This document shows, one piece after another, positions 8,722-17,334 of a stretch of DNA of 64,000 nucleotides; the first letter of the stretch is position 1, and the number at the start of each line of letters is the position of its first letter. Under the pieces are notes generated by a model that was not told the DNA's origin, did not search any database, and saw nothing but the letters and a program-made list of their open reading frames with translations. Source of the stretch: Thermaerobacter sp. FW80 (GTDB lineage: Bacteria > Bacillota > Sulfobacillia > Thermaerobacterales > Thermaerobacteraceae); contig NZ_CP037895.1 in assembly GCF_004634385.1 (NCBI RefSeq), positions 186,001 to 250,000 on the forward strand, written 5' to 3'. The position numbers and the translations under genes were made by a program.

Positions 8722-10147
8722 GGTGACGTCCTAAACTGTCTGTAAACGCGAAGCGGTCTGGGCTACCATCGGTGGCGTCGGAAAACTCGCCCCAGCTGGG
8801 GCACACCGAGGAGGACCCAGACCTATGTCCAGGATACCACCCAGCCAGCAGTTGGCGGAGCTGGCCCGGCAGCTGGCCGCGCAGGCCCGGGAGGGTACTG
8901 AGGTCGAGGACCTGACCCATGCCCTCGTCCGCCTGGGCGCCCGCAAGCTCATCCAGGAGCTGCTGGAGGCAGAGGTCACGGAGCTTTTGGGGCGCGGACG
9001 CTACGAGCGGCGCGAGCCTGGCCAGGAAGGCGCCCGCAACGGCTACAAGCCGCGGACGCTGCGTTGCGCCGAGGGGCGGCTCGAGATCGACGTCCCCCAG
9101 GTGCGGGGCATGGAGGGACTGTGCCAGCCCACGCTGTGGAGGGCCCTCAAGCGGCGGACGGACGTGCTGGAGCGCCTGGTGGTGGAGATGTACGCCCGGG
9201 GCCTCTCTACCCGGGACATCGAGGATGCGCTGGCGGAGCTGGCGGGCAGCGAAGCGCCGCTTTTGAGCCGGTCCACCGTGAGCCGGATCACCGAGGCGCT
9301 CCACGAGGAGTTCGAGGCCTTTGCCCAGCGGGACCTGTCAGGCCTCGACGTGGTGTACCTGTTCGCCGACGCCATCTACGAGTCGCTGCGCCGGCAGGCG
9401 GGCTGCCGTGAGGGCATCCTGGTCACCTGGGCCATCTTGAGCGACGGCAGCAAGGTGCTGGTGCACCTGAGCCTGGGCAACAAGGAGCGCTACGAGGACT
9501 GGCTGGAGCACTTCCGGGATCTGGTGCGCCGGGGGCTGAAGACGCCGCTGACGGTGACGACGGACGGGGCGCCGGGGCTGATCCAGGCGGTGGAAGCCAT
9601 GTGGCCGGAGGCGGAGCGCATCCGCTGCTGGGTGCACAAGATGCGGAACGTGCTGGACAAGGTGCCGGAGGAGGCGCGGCCCGTGCTCAAGCCCTACCTG
9701 GAGGCGATCCGGGACGCACCGGATATCGAGCAGGGCCGGCGGCTGGTGGCCGAGGTGGTGGAGCGGTTCGGGCGGGAGTATCCCTCGGCCATGCGGAGCC
9801 TGCAGGAGGACCTGGAAGCGAGCCTGGCGCACCTGCGGCTACCCGCCGCCCACCGCAAGCATGTCCGGACCACCAACCTGGTGGAGCGCAGCTTCGAGGA
9901 GGAGCGGCGGCGCGCCAAGGTGATCCCGCGGTTTCGGAGCGAGCGGGAGTGCCTGAAGCTAGTCTTCGCCGTGCTGTGGCGGGCGAGTGAGCGCTGGCGG
10001 CGGGTGCAGTTCAGCGAGCACGAACGAAAGCAGCTGGAGCGCTACATCGAGGAGCGGCAACGGCAAAGAGCGGCGCAGAAAGAGGTTTCACCCGCTGCCA
10101 CCGTGGCATGACCCAGACCGCTTTTACAGACAGTTCGGGACTTGACC
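8722..10147 (+). mobile_element. IS256-type element 'a', copy 1
   Basis: 1426 bp with imperfect terminal inverted repeats (GGTGACGTCCTAAACTGTCT at the left; the inverse right end reads GGTCAAGTCCCGAACTGTCT). The 9-bp target duplication TCCGGTGGC lies at 8713-8721 and 10148-10156. It encodes one intact transposase. The same element occurs at 17335, 25043 and 34519. Confidence 0.97.
8825..10111 (+). CDS. IS256-family transposase (type a)
   Basis: 428-aa mutator/IS256-type DDE transposase. The acidic triad is visible at VYLFADAIYE, VTTDGAPGL and NLVERSFEEE, with the family CWVHKMRNVL block between the second and third. The ATG is preceded by GAGGAGG. The protein reads the same as the copy at 25146 wherever I compared them. 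Intact and presumably active. Confidence 0.97.
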   Translation: MSRIPPSQQLAELARQLAAQAREGTEVEDLTHALVRLGARKLIQELLEAEVTELLGRGRYERREPGQEGARNGYKPRTLRCAEGRLEIDVPQVRGMEGLCQPTLWRALKRRTDVLERLVVEMYARGLSTRDIEDALAELAGSEAPLLSRSTVSRITEALHEEFEAFAQRDLSGLDVVYLFADAIYESLRRQAGCREGILVTWAILSDGSKVLVHLSLGNKERYEDWLEHFRDLVRRGLKTPLTVTTDGAPGLIQAVEAMWPEAERIRCWVHKMRNVLDKVPEEARPVLKPYLEAIRDAPDIEQGRRLVAEVVERFGREYPSAMRSLQEDLEASLAHLRLPAAHRKHVRTTNLVERSFEEERRRAKVIPRFRSERECLKLVFAVLWRASERWRRVQFSEHERKQLERYIEERQRQRAAQKEVSPAATVA

Positions 10148-10501
10148 TCCGGTGGCAAGCACGAATTTGACGCGGTATCAGAGGACGAGAAGGTGGTAGC
10201 GTCGATTAAGTCCGCCTCTGGAAGGACGTCCAGCGGACTGCGTCCGGCCGGTAAGATAAACGCGGCTGTGGCAGAGCTGTACTATCTGACTCTCATCGAG
10301 GCTCCTACCCGCTTGCTTGTTCTGACGAACAAGGAGTTTTATGAAATCATGAAGAAGCACCTCGAAGGTAGGCTAGCGCCCGGTATCGACCTAATGTTCA
10401 TTCCGCTCCCCAAGAACGTACAAGAACAAGTAGCTGCGACACAGGCGCTTGCCAGCCGCGAGGTGCAACCTACCCAACGGCGCGGTACGCTGAAACGGTA
10501 G

Positions 10502-10944
10502 GTAGCCGGCAGCACAGTAAGCGGTCGGATTGGCAGACAGGTAAGCTTCAAAGCACCTATTACCTGCATCGCCGCTGTTCGATGTACAATTCGAAGGAGA
10601 GCCAACAGCCTAATGGGCGATAGCCCGAACGATGGTACGATCGATTAGCGCTTATAATCGCACATCGTGTTGCAAGGAAAACCGGTTCGGTGGGATATCT
10701 GCCGCGTTGAAAGGTCTAAGTCGTATAGGCCCATGATCTCCATGACAGCCCCACCTTTCACCATGTACGGAGCTCTCACCTTGGAGTGAGGCCCTCCGTA
10801 AGTGCATCGCGCCCGTCTTCGAGTTAATTATCGCGGCAGCAACATCTGGAGATAGTTGATCGAGTTGAGCTGCTGCAGTTGTGGTCGCTAATAGTGACCA
10901 ACATTGCTAGTATATGCGCTGGCTTCAATCTCCCATAGTGAATG
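10502..10944. other. Non-coding stretch, nothing recognised
   Basis: 443 nt of lower GC between the split orphan gene and the terminator of the fatty-acid operon. Reading frames are short and lack ribosome binding sites. A TATAAT occurs near 10652 but has no -35 box at usable spacing. It may be decayed sequence. Confidence 0.5.
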
Positions 10945-10976
10945 GGCTTGCCGGCCTACAACAAGGCCGGCAAGCC
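10945..10976 (-). terminator. Terminator of the fatty-acid operon
   Basis: A perfect 13-bp stem (GGCTTGCCGGCCT against AGGCCGGCAAGCC, 6-nt loop) lies 23 nt downstream of the acyl-CoA synthetase stop on the minus strand. No T-run follows. Confidence 0.7.
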
Positions 10977-10998
10977 TTACTCGAAGCTGCCCCTCAAC

Positions 10999-12603
10999 CT
11001 ATCCCACCAGCTCCCGCCGCAACGCCACCTTGTTGATCTTGCCAGCGCTGGTCAGCGGCAGTTGCTCAACGAAGATGAAGCGATCGGGGATCCAAAAGCG
11101 GGCGAGTCGCCCTTGTTCCACCGCCGCCGCTAGGTGAGCCCTGAGGGACTCTTCCAGGCCCGCCCTGGCCTCTTCCTTCGCCAGTACCCCGCGGGGCTGC
11201 ACTACCGCCAGGGGCCGCTCTCCCCAGCGCTCGTCGGGCCGGGCGATGACGGCCACCGCGGCCACGTCGGGATGCTCCGAGATCAGCGCCTCCAGCACGC
11301 CGGTGGCGATCCACTCGCCGCCGCTCTTCACGGCGTCCTTCTTCCGGTCCACCACGTACAGGGTGCCGTCGGGGTTCATCACACCCAGGTCGCCGCTGCG
11401 GAACCAGCCGTCCTCGTAGACGCCGCGACTGCGCTCGGGATCCTTGTAGTAGCCGTCCGGCAGCCAGGGCGAGCGCACCAGCACCTCCCCGATGCTCTTC
11501 CCGTCGGCGGGCACGGGGTTGCCGTTCTCGTCCTCCAGCCGGACCTCTACCATGGCCAGGGGCAGCATGTTCGTCCGCAGCGCCTCCCAGGCCTCGGGCG
11601 TGCCCGGCTCGACGCCCCTGGGCACCACCGAGATGGTGGCCGCCAGCTGGTCGGAGCCACCGTAGATCACGCTGTAGGCGATGCCCCGCTCCCGCGCCCG
11701 CCGCGCCAAGCCCGACGGCACCGGGCTGCCGCCGGTGAGGATCTTGTACCCCTTGAGCTCGGCCACGCCGGCCTGGTCGGCCGCCTCCAGCAACATGTGG
11801 AGCTGGGTCGGCACCATGTTGGACCAGGTGACCCCTTCGTCCAGGATCAGGCGCACCTGCTCGGCGGGAGTGGCTTTACCGGGCAGCACCAGCTTGGCGC
11901 CCAGGTAGGGGACGAACAGGGCGGTACCCCACCCGTGGATGTGAAAGAACGGGATGCACGGCATGTACACGTCCCGGCTGCCGGCCGCCGCTCCGGTGGG
12001 ATGGGTGGCCAGGTGGTGCAGGATGCCCAGTGACGCCAGCAGCATGTCCCGGTGCCGGTAGAGCATCCCCTTGGGCCGGCCGGTGGTGCCGGTGGTGTAG
12101 AAGATGGAATACGGATCGGTCTCGCGGACCCGCGCCGCCTCGTCCGGCACTTCGGCCCGGCCCTCCTGGACCAGTTCCTCGTGAGTGGGCGTGCCCGGCT
12201 CGGGCGACTCGTCACCGTCCGTCAGCCAGACCCAGTTCCGGAAGAGCGGCCGCGCCTTGGCCAGCGGCTGCTGAAACCCTTCCCAGACGAACATCCACTC
12301 CACGCCGGCATGCTGGAGGCTGTAGAGGAGGTCGTCGGGCGGAAGGCGGAAGTTGATGGTGTGCAACACGGCCCCCAGCATGGAGCTGGCGTAGTGCAGC
12401 TCCAGGTACCGGTGGCTGTTGACGTCCATGACCCCCAGCACGGTGCCCCGGCCCACGCCTTGCTTCTTCAGGCTCTGGGCCGGCCGCAGCACCCGCTCGT
12501 AGAACTGCCCGTAGGTGAACCGCCGCCTCCCGTAGACGATCTCGGAGTCCGGCCCGTTGTGCAGAGCGCTCTTCAACACCTCGTGGACGACCAGCTCGCG
12601 CAC
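10999..12603 (-). CDS. Acyl-CoA synthetase (AMP-forming, fatty-acid type)
   Basis: 534-aa ANL-superfamily enzyme that activates a carboxylic acid, most likely a medium- or long-chain fatty acid, to acyl-CoA through acyl-AMP. The P-loop-like A3 motif YTTGTTGRPKG, the SGDLG and DRKKD hinge block and the C-terminal catalytic-lysine motif TSAGKINK are all present. The GTG start at 12603 follows GGGGGAG. It is the last gene of an operon with an AidB-like acyl-CoA dehydrogenase and a TetR regulator, which supports beta-oxidation-type use of a fatty or aromatic acid. The substrate cannot be read from sequence. Confidence 0.9.
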   Translation of the reverse strand: MRELVVHEVLKSALHNGPDSEIVYGRRRFTYGQFYERVLRPAQSLKKQGVGRGTVLGVMDVNSHRYLELHYASSMLGAVLHTINFRLPPDDLLYSLQHAGVEWMFVWEGFQQPLAKARPLFRNWVWLTDGDESPEPGTPTHEELVQEGRAEVPDEAARVRETDPYSIFYTTGTTGRPKGMLYRHRDMLLASLGILHHLATHPTGAAAGSRDVYMPCIPFFHIHGWGTALFVPYLGAKLVLPGKATPAEQVRLILDEGVTWSNMVPTQLHMLLEAADQAGVAELKGYKILTGGSPVPSGLARRARERGIAYSVIYGGSDQLAATISVVPRGVEPGTPEAWEALRTNMLPLAMVEVRLEDENGNPVPADGKSIGEVLVRSPWLPDGYYKDPERSRGVYEDGWFRSGDLGVMNPDGTLYVVDRKKDAVKSGGEWIATGVLEALISEHPDVAAVAVIARPDERWGERPLAVVQPRGVLAKEEARAGLEESLRAHLAAAVEQGRLARFWIPDRFIFVEQLPLTSAGKINKVALRRELVG

Positions 12604-12728
12604 CGTGCGCTCCCCCTCTCCGCGTGGTCAGTGATCGCTCGGGCCCGGCCGGCGGGCCGGCCCGTGCGGGCTCCCCGTCGTCGTGTCCCCGTGGTCGTGG
12701 ACCCCTGGTTCCCGAATTGCAGATTTGC

Positions 12729-12742
12729 CAATTGCGCAATTG
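12729..12742. promoter_or_regulatory. 14-bp palindrome between acyl-CoA dehydrogenase and synthetase genes
   Basis: CAATTGC-GCAATTG is a perfect palindrome in an AT-rich island (12711-12755) inside an otherwise very GC-rich 227-nt intergenic gap. ATTGCCAAT-like words repeat around it. It could be an operator or internal promoter region for the synthetase gene. No -35/-10 pair is evident. Confidence 0.35.
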
Positions 12743-12830
12743 CCAATCGAGGCTTCCGCCTCCCCGCCTCCGCCTCGCCTCCCATCCCCCCACCAGCGGG
12801 GTAAGGGCCGCCCCGGGGACCGGCCGGCAC

Positions 12831-14420
12831 CTAGGCCGACCACACCTCCGGCTTGTCCAGCGCCCAGGCCGGGTACTCCTCCCCTAGGAGGAACCGGCGG
12901 GCGTACAGCGCGGCCAAGTTGGCGTAGCGGTCCCCAGCGGTTTCCGCCAGCTTGTACAGGAGGCCCACCTGGGCGGCGTCGGCCAGCCGGGCCGTGGCAT
13001 CCTTGGCGTACCACTGGGCCTCTTCGGGCTTGCTGCCGGCCAGCCGGGCCAGGGTGGCCTCGATGACCTCCCGGGCGGTCCGGGCCTCGGCCGTGCCGGC
13101 CTTCTCCAGCATCGGGATGAACTCGGCCAGGAAGGCCTCGTGGGCCCGCTTCTTGTGCATGGCCTCCAGCAGGTCCAGGGCCTGAATGTTGCTGGGCCCC
13201 TCCCAGATGGGCGTGATCAGCGCCTCGCGGTGCCAGCGGGCCACGGCGTACTCCTCCAGGAACCCGAGCCCGCCGAAGAGCTCCATGGCCAGCCGCGTCA
13301 CCTCGGCGGCGTGGTCGGCGGTGCGGTTCTTGGCCAGGTGGGAGAGGAACCGGGCGTAGTGGTAGCGGGACGTGTAGGGCGGTAACTCGTCCCACGCCTT
13401 CTCGAAGAGGTCGGCGGCGTGGAAGCCCAGCATCAGGCCGCCGGCGATGCGCACGGCCATGTCGGTCAGGTCGCGGCGAATCAGCGGGTGGTCCACCAGC
13501 TGCCGGCCGAAGGAGCGGCGGCGACGCACCCGCTCCAGCACCTCCAGGTGCGCCTTGCGGGCGATGCCCATGCCGGCGATGGCGTTGGCCAGCCGGGAGA
13601 CCGTGAGAACCTCGAGGGTGTAGTAGATCCCCTTCTCGGCCTCGCCCACCAGGAAGGCCTCGCTGCCCCGGAAGTCGACCTCGCCGGAGGGGACGGCGCG
13701 GGTGGCGCTCTTGTCCTTAAGCCGGCGGACGTGGTAGTTCAGCTCGCCGGCCCGGTTCATCCGGGGCACGAGGAAGAGGGCCAGCCCCTTGGGCCCGGCG
13801 GGCGCCCCTTCCGGCCGGGCGGTGACCACGGCCACGTCGGTCAGGCCGGCGCCGCTGCAGAAGTACTTCTCGCCGTCCAGACGCCAGGCGTCGCCGTCGC
13901 GGGTGGCCCGGAGGGTGTTGGCGCCCAGGTCGCTGCCGCCCTGGATCTCCGTCATCCAGGTGGCACCCCAGAACTCGCCGCGGAGCAGCTTGTCCTTCCA
14001 CTCGGCGAACTCCGGGGCGTATTTGTGAATGATGTAGGCGGTCTGGTTGGTGATAGTCAGGATGCAGTAGATGCCGGGGTCGGCCACCAGGTAGCCCAGG
14101 GCGTAGTGGTGGTGCCAGCTCCCGCCCTCATAGGGCGGGCGGTTCATGGGCGCCAGCTCCCGCAGGAGGGCCTCCTGGGCCGGCGACAGGCGCACCCTGT
14201 CCACCCGGTTGCCGTCCAGGTCGTGCATGACCAGCACCGGCGGGGCGTCGTGGTCCACGTGGTAGGCGACCTCGTAGACCTCCTTCCCCGCCAGGGCGCC
14301 GAAGCGCCGCAGTTCCTCCTCGTGGGCGGCGAAACCCGGCCAGTAATGGGCGAGCACGTGGCGCAGGTCCGGGTCCCGCTCCCAGTGGTTCTGCTCGTAG
14401 GCGTAGGACTGGTACCTCAC
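12831..14420 (-). CDS. Acyl-CoA dehydrogenase, AidB-like subfamily
   Basis: 529-aa flavoprotein of the acyl-CoA dehydrogenase superfamily, longer than the usual 380 aa and AidB-like: the FAD/substrate region is WMTEIQGGSDLGAN, and the helical C-terminal domain carries LFGGLGFLEEY and PIWEGPSNIQALD. The extra C-terminal helical bundle after about residue 420 fits the AidB/long-ACAD group. Expected reaction: alpha,beta-dehydrogenation of an acyl-CoA. GTG start at 14420, 3 nt from the TetR gene, so the two are co-transcribed. Intact. Confidence 0.9.
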   Translation of the reverse strand: MRYQSYAYEQNHWERDPDLRHVLAHYWPGFAAHEEELRRFGALAGKEVYEVAYHVDHDAPPVLVMHDLDGNRVDRVRLSPAQEALLRELAPMNRPPYEGGSWHHHYALGYLVADPGIYCILTITNQTAYIIHKYAPEFAEWKDKLLRGEFWGATWMTEIQGGSDLGANTLRATRDGDAWRLDGEKYFCSGAGLTDVAVVTARPEGAPAGPKGLALFLVPRMNRAGELNYHVRRLKDKSATRAVPSGEVDFRGSEAFLVGEAEKGIYYTLEVLTVSRLANAIAGMGIARKAHLEVLERVRRRRSFGRQLVDHPLIRRDLTDMAVRIAGGLMLGFHAADLFEKAWDELPPYTSRYHYARFLSHLAKNRTADHAAEVTRLAMELFGGLGFLEEYAVARWHREALITPIWEGPSNIQALDLLEAMHKKRAHEAFLAEFIPMLEKAGTAEARTAREVIEATLARLAGSKPEEAQWYAKDATARLADAAQVGLLYKLAETAGDRYANLAALYARRFLLGEEYPAWALDKPEVWSA

Positions 14421-14423
14421 GGT

Positions 14424-15164
14424 TCATCCCCCTCGATCCGGCCGGGTGGCGGGCTGCCCCTCGCCGCCGCCATCCGGGCTGGCGACCGAGCCCGTCGCCC
14501 GTTCGTCCGTTGAACGGGCCGATGAACTGGCGGGCGCGCCGGCCGCGGTGATGCGCTCGATAAAGGCCAGTAACTGGGCCTCGCGGTCCGCCCTCGTCCA
14601 TTCCGACAGCGTCAGCACGGCGAACAGGTTGAAGGCGGCGCCCAGGCTCATCATCTGCCAGGCGATCACCCGGGCGGGGACGTCGCGGCGGATCTCCCCC
14701 TGCTCCTGTCCCTGCCGGGCGACGTCTTCCAGGTACCGGGCGTACTTGCGGTAACTCTCGGCCAGGAACTGGCGGATCTCCGGGTCGCTGTCCTCGGAGA
14801 CGGCCTTGAAGAACACCTTCAGGTCCTCGCTGTTCCGGTCCACGAGATCCAGGTAGTCCTGGCCGATGCGCCGCAGGCAGGCCAGGCTCGACGTCTCGGA
14901 CCGGCGGATGGTGTCCCAGCGCCGGAAGATCCGCTGGGTGACGTCCTCCAGCACCGCCAGGAAGAGGTGCTTCTTGGACGGGTAATAGCGGTAGATGAGC
15001 GGCTCCGAGACGCCCGCCTCGGCGGCGATCTCCGCCGTGGTGCTCGACCGGTAGTTGGACCGGGCGAAGACCGACTTGGCCGTGAGCAGGATCTGCTCGG
15101 GCCGTTTCGTTCTCGCTCGCCGCGGGCTGATCTTCGACTCACCCCCCGTCCGGCTCGGACGCAA
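14424..15164 (-). CDS. TetR/AcrR-family regulator of the fatty-acid operon
   Basis: 246 aa. The N-terminal TetR DNA-binding domain is clear: ILLTAKSVFARSNYRSSTT, then IAAEAGVSEPLIYRYYPSKK as helix-turn-helix. The ligand domain is all-helical and FadR/PaaR-like. A low-complexity tail (SSARSTDERATGS onward) is unusual. The TTG start at 15164 gives the expected N-terminus; no ATG is near. First gene of the operon with dehydrogenase and synthetase, so it most likely represses it and is released by acyl-CoA; a candidate operator is at 15228-15247. Confidence 0.9.
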   Translation of the reverse strand: MRPSRTGGESKISPRRARTKRPEQILLTAKSVFARSNYRSSTTAEIAAEAGVSEPLIYRYYPSKKHLFLAVLEDVTQRIFRRWDTIRRSETSSLACLRRIGQDYLDLVDRNSEDLKVFFKAVSEDSDPEIRQFLAESYRKYARYLEDVARQGQEQGEIRRDVPARVIAWQMMSLGAAFNLFAVLTLSEWTRADREAQLLAFIERITAAGAPASSSARSTDERATGSVASPDGGGEGQPATRPDRGG

Positions 15165-15227
15165 GCCGCGGACTGTGTTTGTGGATCATGGAGTCCCATA
15201 ATGACGGTGTCCAGACTGAAAGAAAAA

Positions 15228-15247
15228 GTGAGTGATTACTAACTAAC
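15228..15247. promoter_or_regulatory. Candidate TetR operator upstream of the fatty-acid operon
   Basis: The 20-bp imperfect palindrome GTGAGTGATT|ACTAACTAAC (7 of 10 positions symmetric) lies about 64 nt upstream of the TetR start. Size and layout resemble the operators of Bacillus FadR-type TetR regulators. Inference from symmetry and position only. Confidence 0.45.
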
Positions 15248-15456
15248 GAAATACGTACGAGGGCGTCACAATCCTCCTGCCAACTCTCCACCGTCCCGGA
15301 CAATTCGCGACATGTGCATCATACAGCGGTGATCCACGGGGGTTCCGCTGGCCGGCGCGTAAACGACGAAGGGGATGACAAAGGGAAGGGTATAGGACTG
15401 ATCGGCCGCCACGGCCATCGCCTGTGGCCATGCACGCACGCTCTTGTGCGGTACCG

Positions 15457-16206
15457 TCATGTTTCACGCGCCCAGTCGATCGGCATTAACCGCACAGCGT
15501 GAGAAAGGCTGAGAAGGTCCCAGAGAAAGGGCACATGCTCAAGACCGACGGTGACCAGTACGCGCCCGTCCAGGTATTCTGCGCAGACATCGACGATGTT
15601 GGCGGCCATGCGCAGGTTGCGGGCCTGCCAGAGGCGCGCCTCTTGGACGGGAAGGGCTTGCTGTTGCAGACGATGCTTGACACGGATCACCTCCATCACC
15701 GCGGGATCGAAAAACGCCCGCACGCCGCACTCGGACCGCCGGATCAATTGGAGAAAAACGTCTGTGACCGCCTGCCAGGCAGTTTCCACCGAATCTTTTT
15801 GGGCCACGCCGCAAGAATTGCCACGGGATCCGGCATGGGCTTCGCCGCCGGAACGCTGATTCGATTCGGCAACGTCTTCGTCCCGGTAAGCGTCGATGGG
15901 GCGAAAGGCAATGCCTCTTTCTCGGCACAAGGGCAGGATACATTCCCTGTATTCCACCGGGCCGCAGTAGCCCTCACGTGTGCCGCCGGCCGTGGCCTCC
16001 CAATCTTCCGGGCGAACCTCCCCACATATGCAGTCGGGGTCGAAGGTCAGGATCAACGAACGCAGGATGTTGTAGTCGTAATGGGCGAAGGCCGGGTCCT
16101 TGTGCAGATCGTGCAGGGTCGGCAGGATGGCCACGGTGCAGGTGCCGGCGCTCCCATGGCCACGGTCGCCACGGTTGATCACGCGACGGTCGTCATTATG
16201 GGCCAC
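15457..16206 (-). CDS. TraB/TIKI-like hypothetical protein
   Basis: 249 aa of uncertain function. It has LPTLHDLH near residue 30, then a conserved-looking acidic block CICGEVRPEDWE, and near the C-terminus VTVGLEHVPFLWDLL. The order His motif, Glu, then GxxH resembles the TraB/TIKI/ChaN superfamily (putative metallo-hydrolases). The GTG start at 16206 follows GAGGAGG. No operon partner: its neighbours are the TetR gene about 290 nt downstream and the divergent DJ-1 gene. A central segment (SNQRSGGEAHAGSRGNSC) looks like an insertion loop. Confidence 0.6.
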   Translation of the reverse strand: MAHNDDRRVINRGDRGHGSAGTCTVAILPTLHDLHKDPAFAHYDYNILRSLILTFDPDCICGEVRPEDWEATAGGTREGYCGPVEYRECILPLCRERGIAFRPIDAYRDEDVAESNQRSGGEAHAGSRGNSCGVAQKDSVETAWQAVTDVFLQLIRRSECGVRAFFDPAVMEVIRVKHRLQQQALPVQEARLWQARNLRMAANIVDVCAEYLDGRVLVTVGLEHVPFLWDLLSLSHAVRLMPIDWARET

Positions 16207-16533
16207 GCGTGAAACCTCCTCGCCGGCGATCGGTCTTCTATCTGGTGTAACTCATACGCTAACTCCCAGCAACCTCCAGGCGCGCGAACTCCTAACTTCG
16301 GCCCTTAATCCGCTCCATCTGTTAAGGTTCCATTTTATTACCATACTGCTTGCGATGGCCGTTGTCAGGTCCCTTGACACTTACTGGACAGGCCGAGAAA
16401 GGTGCTGCTAGATTAGTGGACGAGTGCGGGAATGTGCACCCACTACCTCATTTCCCAACCGGCAAGTCAGGTCAATCTCGTCCTCAAACCTCTATTGCAT
16501 CCGCCACTTACACCGCAGAAAGGGTGATCCGGT
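16207..16533. other. Divergent intergenic region, no confident promoter
   Basis: 327 nt between the divergent TraB-like and DJ-1 genes, AT-richer than its surroundings. A TTGACA at 16373 has no -10 box at 16-18 nt, so no promoter is called. Both genes must be driven from here. Confidence 0.5.
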
Positions 16534-17098
16534 GTGGCCAAGGTGCTCATCCTCACGGGTGACGCCGTGGAAGCGCTGGAAGTCTACTACCCCCTGTACC
16601 GGTTGAAGGAAGCAGGGCACGAGGCCCACGTGGCGGCACCGACGAAGAAGACGTTGCGGACCGTCGTCCACGACTTTGAGCCGGGCTGGGAGACGTTCAC
16701 GGAGAAGCCGGCCTACCAGCTGCAGGCGGACCTCGCCTGTCGACGTGAAGCCCGAGGAGTACGACGGGCTGATCCTACCCGGCGGCCGGGCACCGGAATA
16801 CATCCGGCTGAACGAGCACGTGCCGCGCATCGTGGGCCACTTCTTTGAGGCCAACAAGCCCATCGGCGCCATCTGCCATGCCGCCCTGGTGTTCGCGCGG
16901 CTGAAGGGCCACCTGAAAGGGCGAAAGTTGACGGCGTATACCGCCTGCCGGCCGGACGTGGAGTCTCTGGGCGCGTCCTACGTGACCGAGCCGCTGCACG
17001 TCGACGGCAACCTGGTGTCGGCCCACGCGTGGCCCGATCTGCCCGGCTTCATGCGCGAATTCCTGCGGCGGCTTGACGATTTAACCCGTAATCAGTAA
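16534..17098 (+). pseudogene. DJ-1/PfpI paralogue with a frameshift
   Basis: Second copy of the gene at 3-500, highly similar through to the C-terminus (GAICHAALVFARL, VTEPLHVDGNLVS). It starts at GTG 16534 after AAAGGGTGATCC. Around 16739 the reading frame slips: after ...QADLA the continuation VDVKPEEYDG is in another frame, equivalent to loss of 2 nt relative to copy 1 (GCC-TGTCGAC here, GCGTTCGCCGAC there). The catalytic cysteine lies after the slip, so no functional product is expected unless this is a sequencing error. Otherwise undamaged, so inactivation is recent. Confidence 0.85.
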
Positions 17099-17144
17099 CC
17101 ACTGGTGCTTTGCCACCGACGGCAGGCGTCGGGCGATAGCGCAT

Positions 17145-17172
17145 GACCCCCCACCCCAGGGGGTGGGGGGTC
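17145..17172 (+). terminator. Terminator after the DJ-1 paralogue
   Basis: GACCCCCCACCCC pairs with GGGGTGGGGGGTC, followed by TTCC. Same stem length and position as the hairpin after the first DJ-1 copy. Confidence 0.7.
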
Positions 17173-17334
17173 TTCCATGCCGCTTTCCGTAGAACGCAAG
17201 GGGTGGGTGGCAGGCTTCATTGAGATTGGCAATTGCGGTTCGTCGTGCTGACAACATGCACATACTAGCGGGTTACCGTAGGACGGTTCCAACGCCTTGT
17301 CCCTCTTCCTTGGCATTCTGACCTCCCTGAATGC

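Larger units (their letters stand above)
8608..10501 (+). pseudogene. Small orphan gene split by IS256-a copy 1
   Basis: Host coding sequence 8608-8721 (GTG start after AAGGGGG) is interrupted by an IS and resumes at 10157, ending at TAG 10499-10501. Removing the IS and one 9-bp duplication joins the halves in frame at ...LVSGG-KHEFDAVSEDEK..., restoring a 152-aa protein. The junction region (HEFDAVSE...VVASIKSAS) resembles the D...x-K core of PD-(D/E)XK nuclease folds, but a clear acidic residue before the lysine is missing. The C-terminal half, with ELYYLTLIEAP and LLVLTNKEFYEI, looks like an ordered alpha/beta protein. I do not recognise a named family. Confidence 0.75.

Noticed and set aside
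16373-16410. TTGACA promoter upstream of the second DJ-1 gene
   Set aside because: No -10-like hexamer lies 16-18 nt downstream; the only candidate is far too distant.
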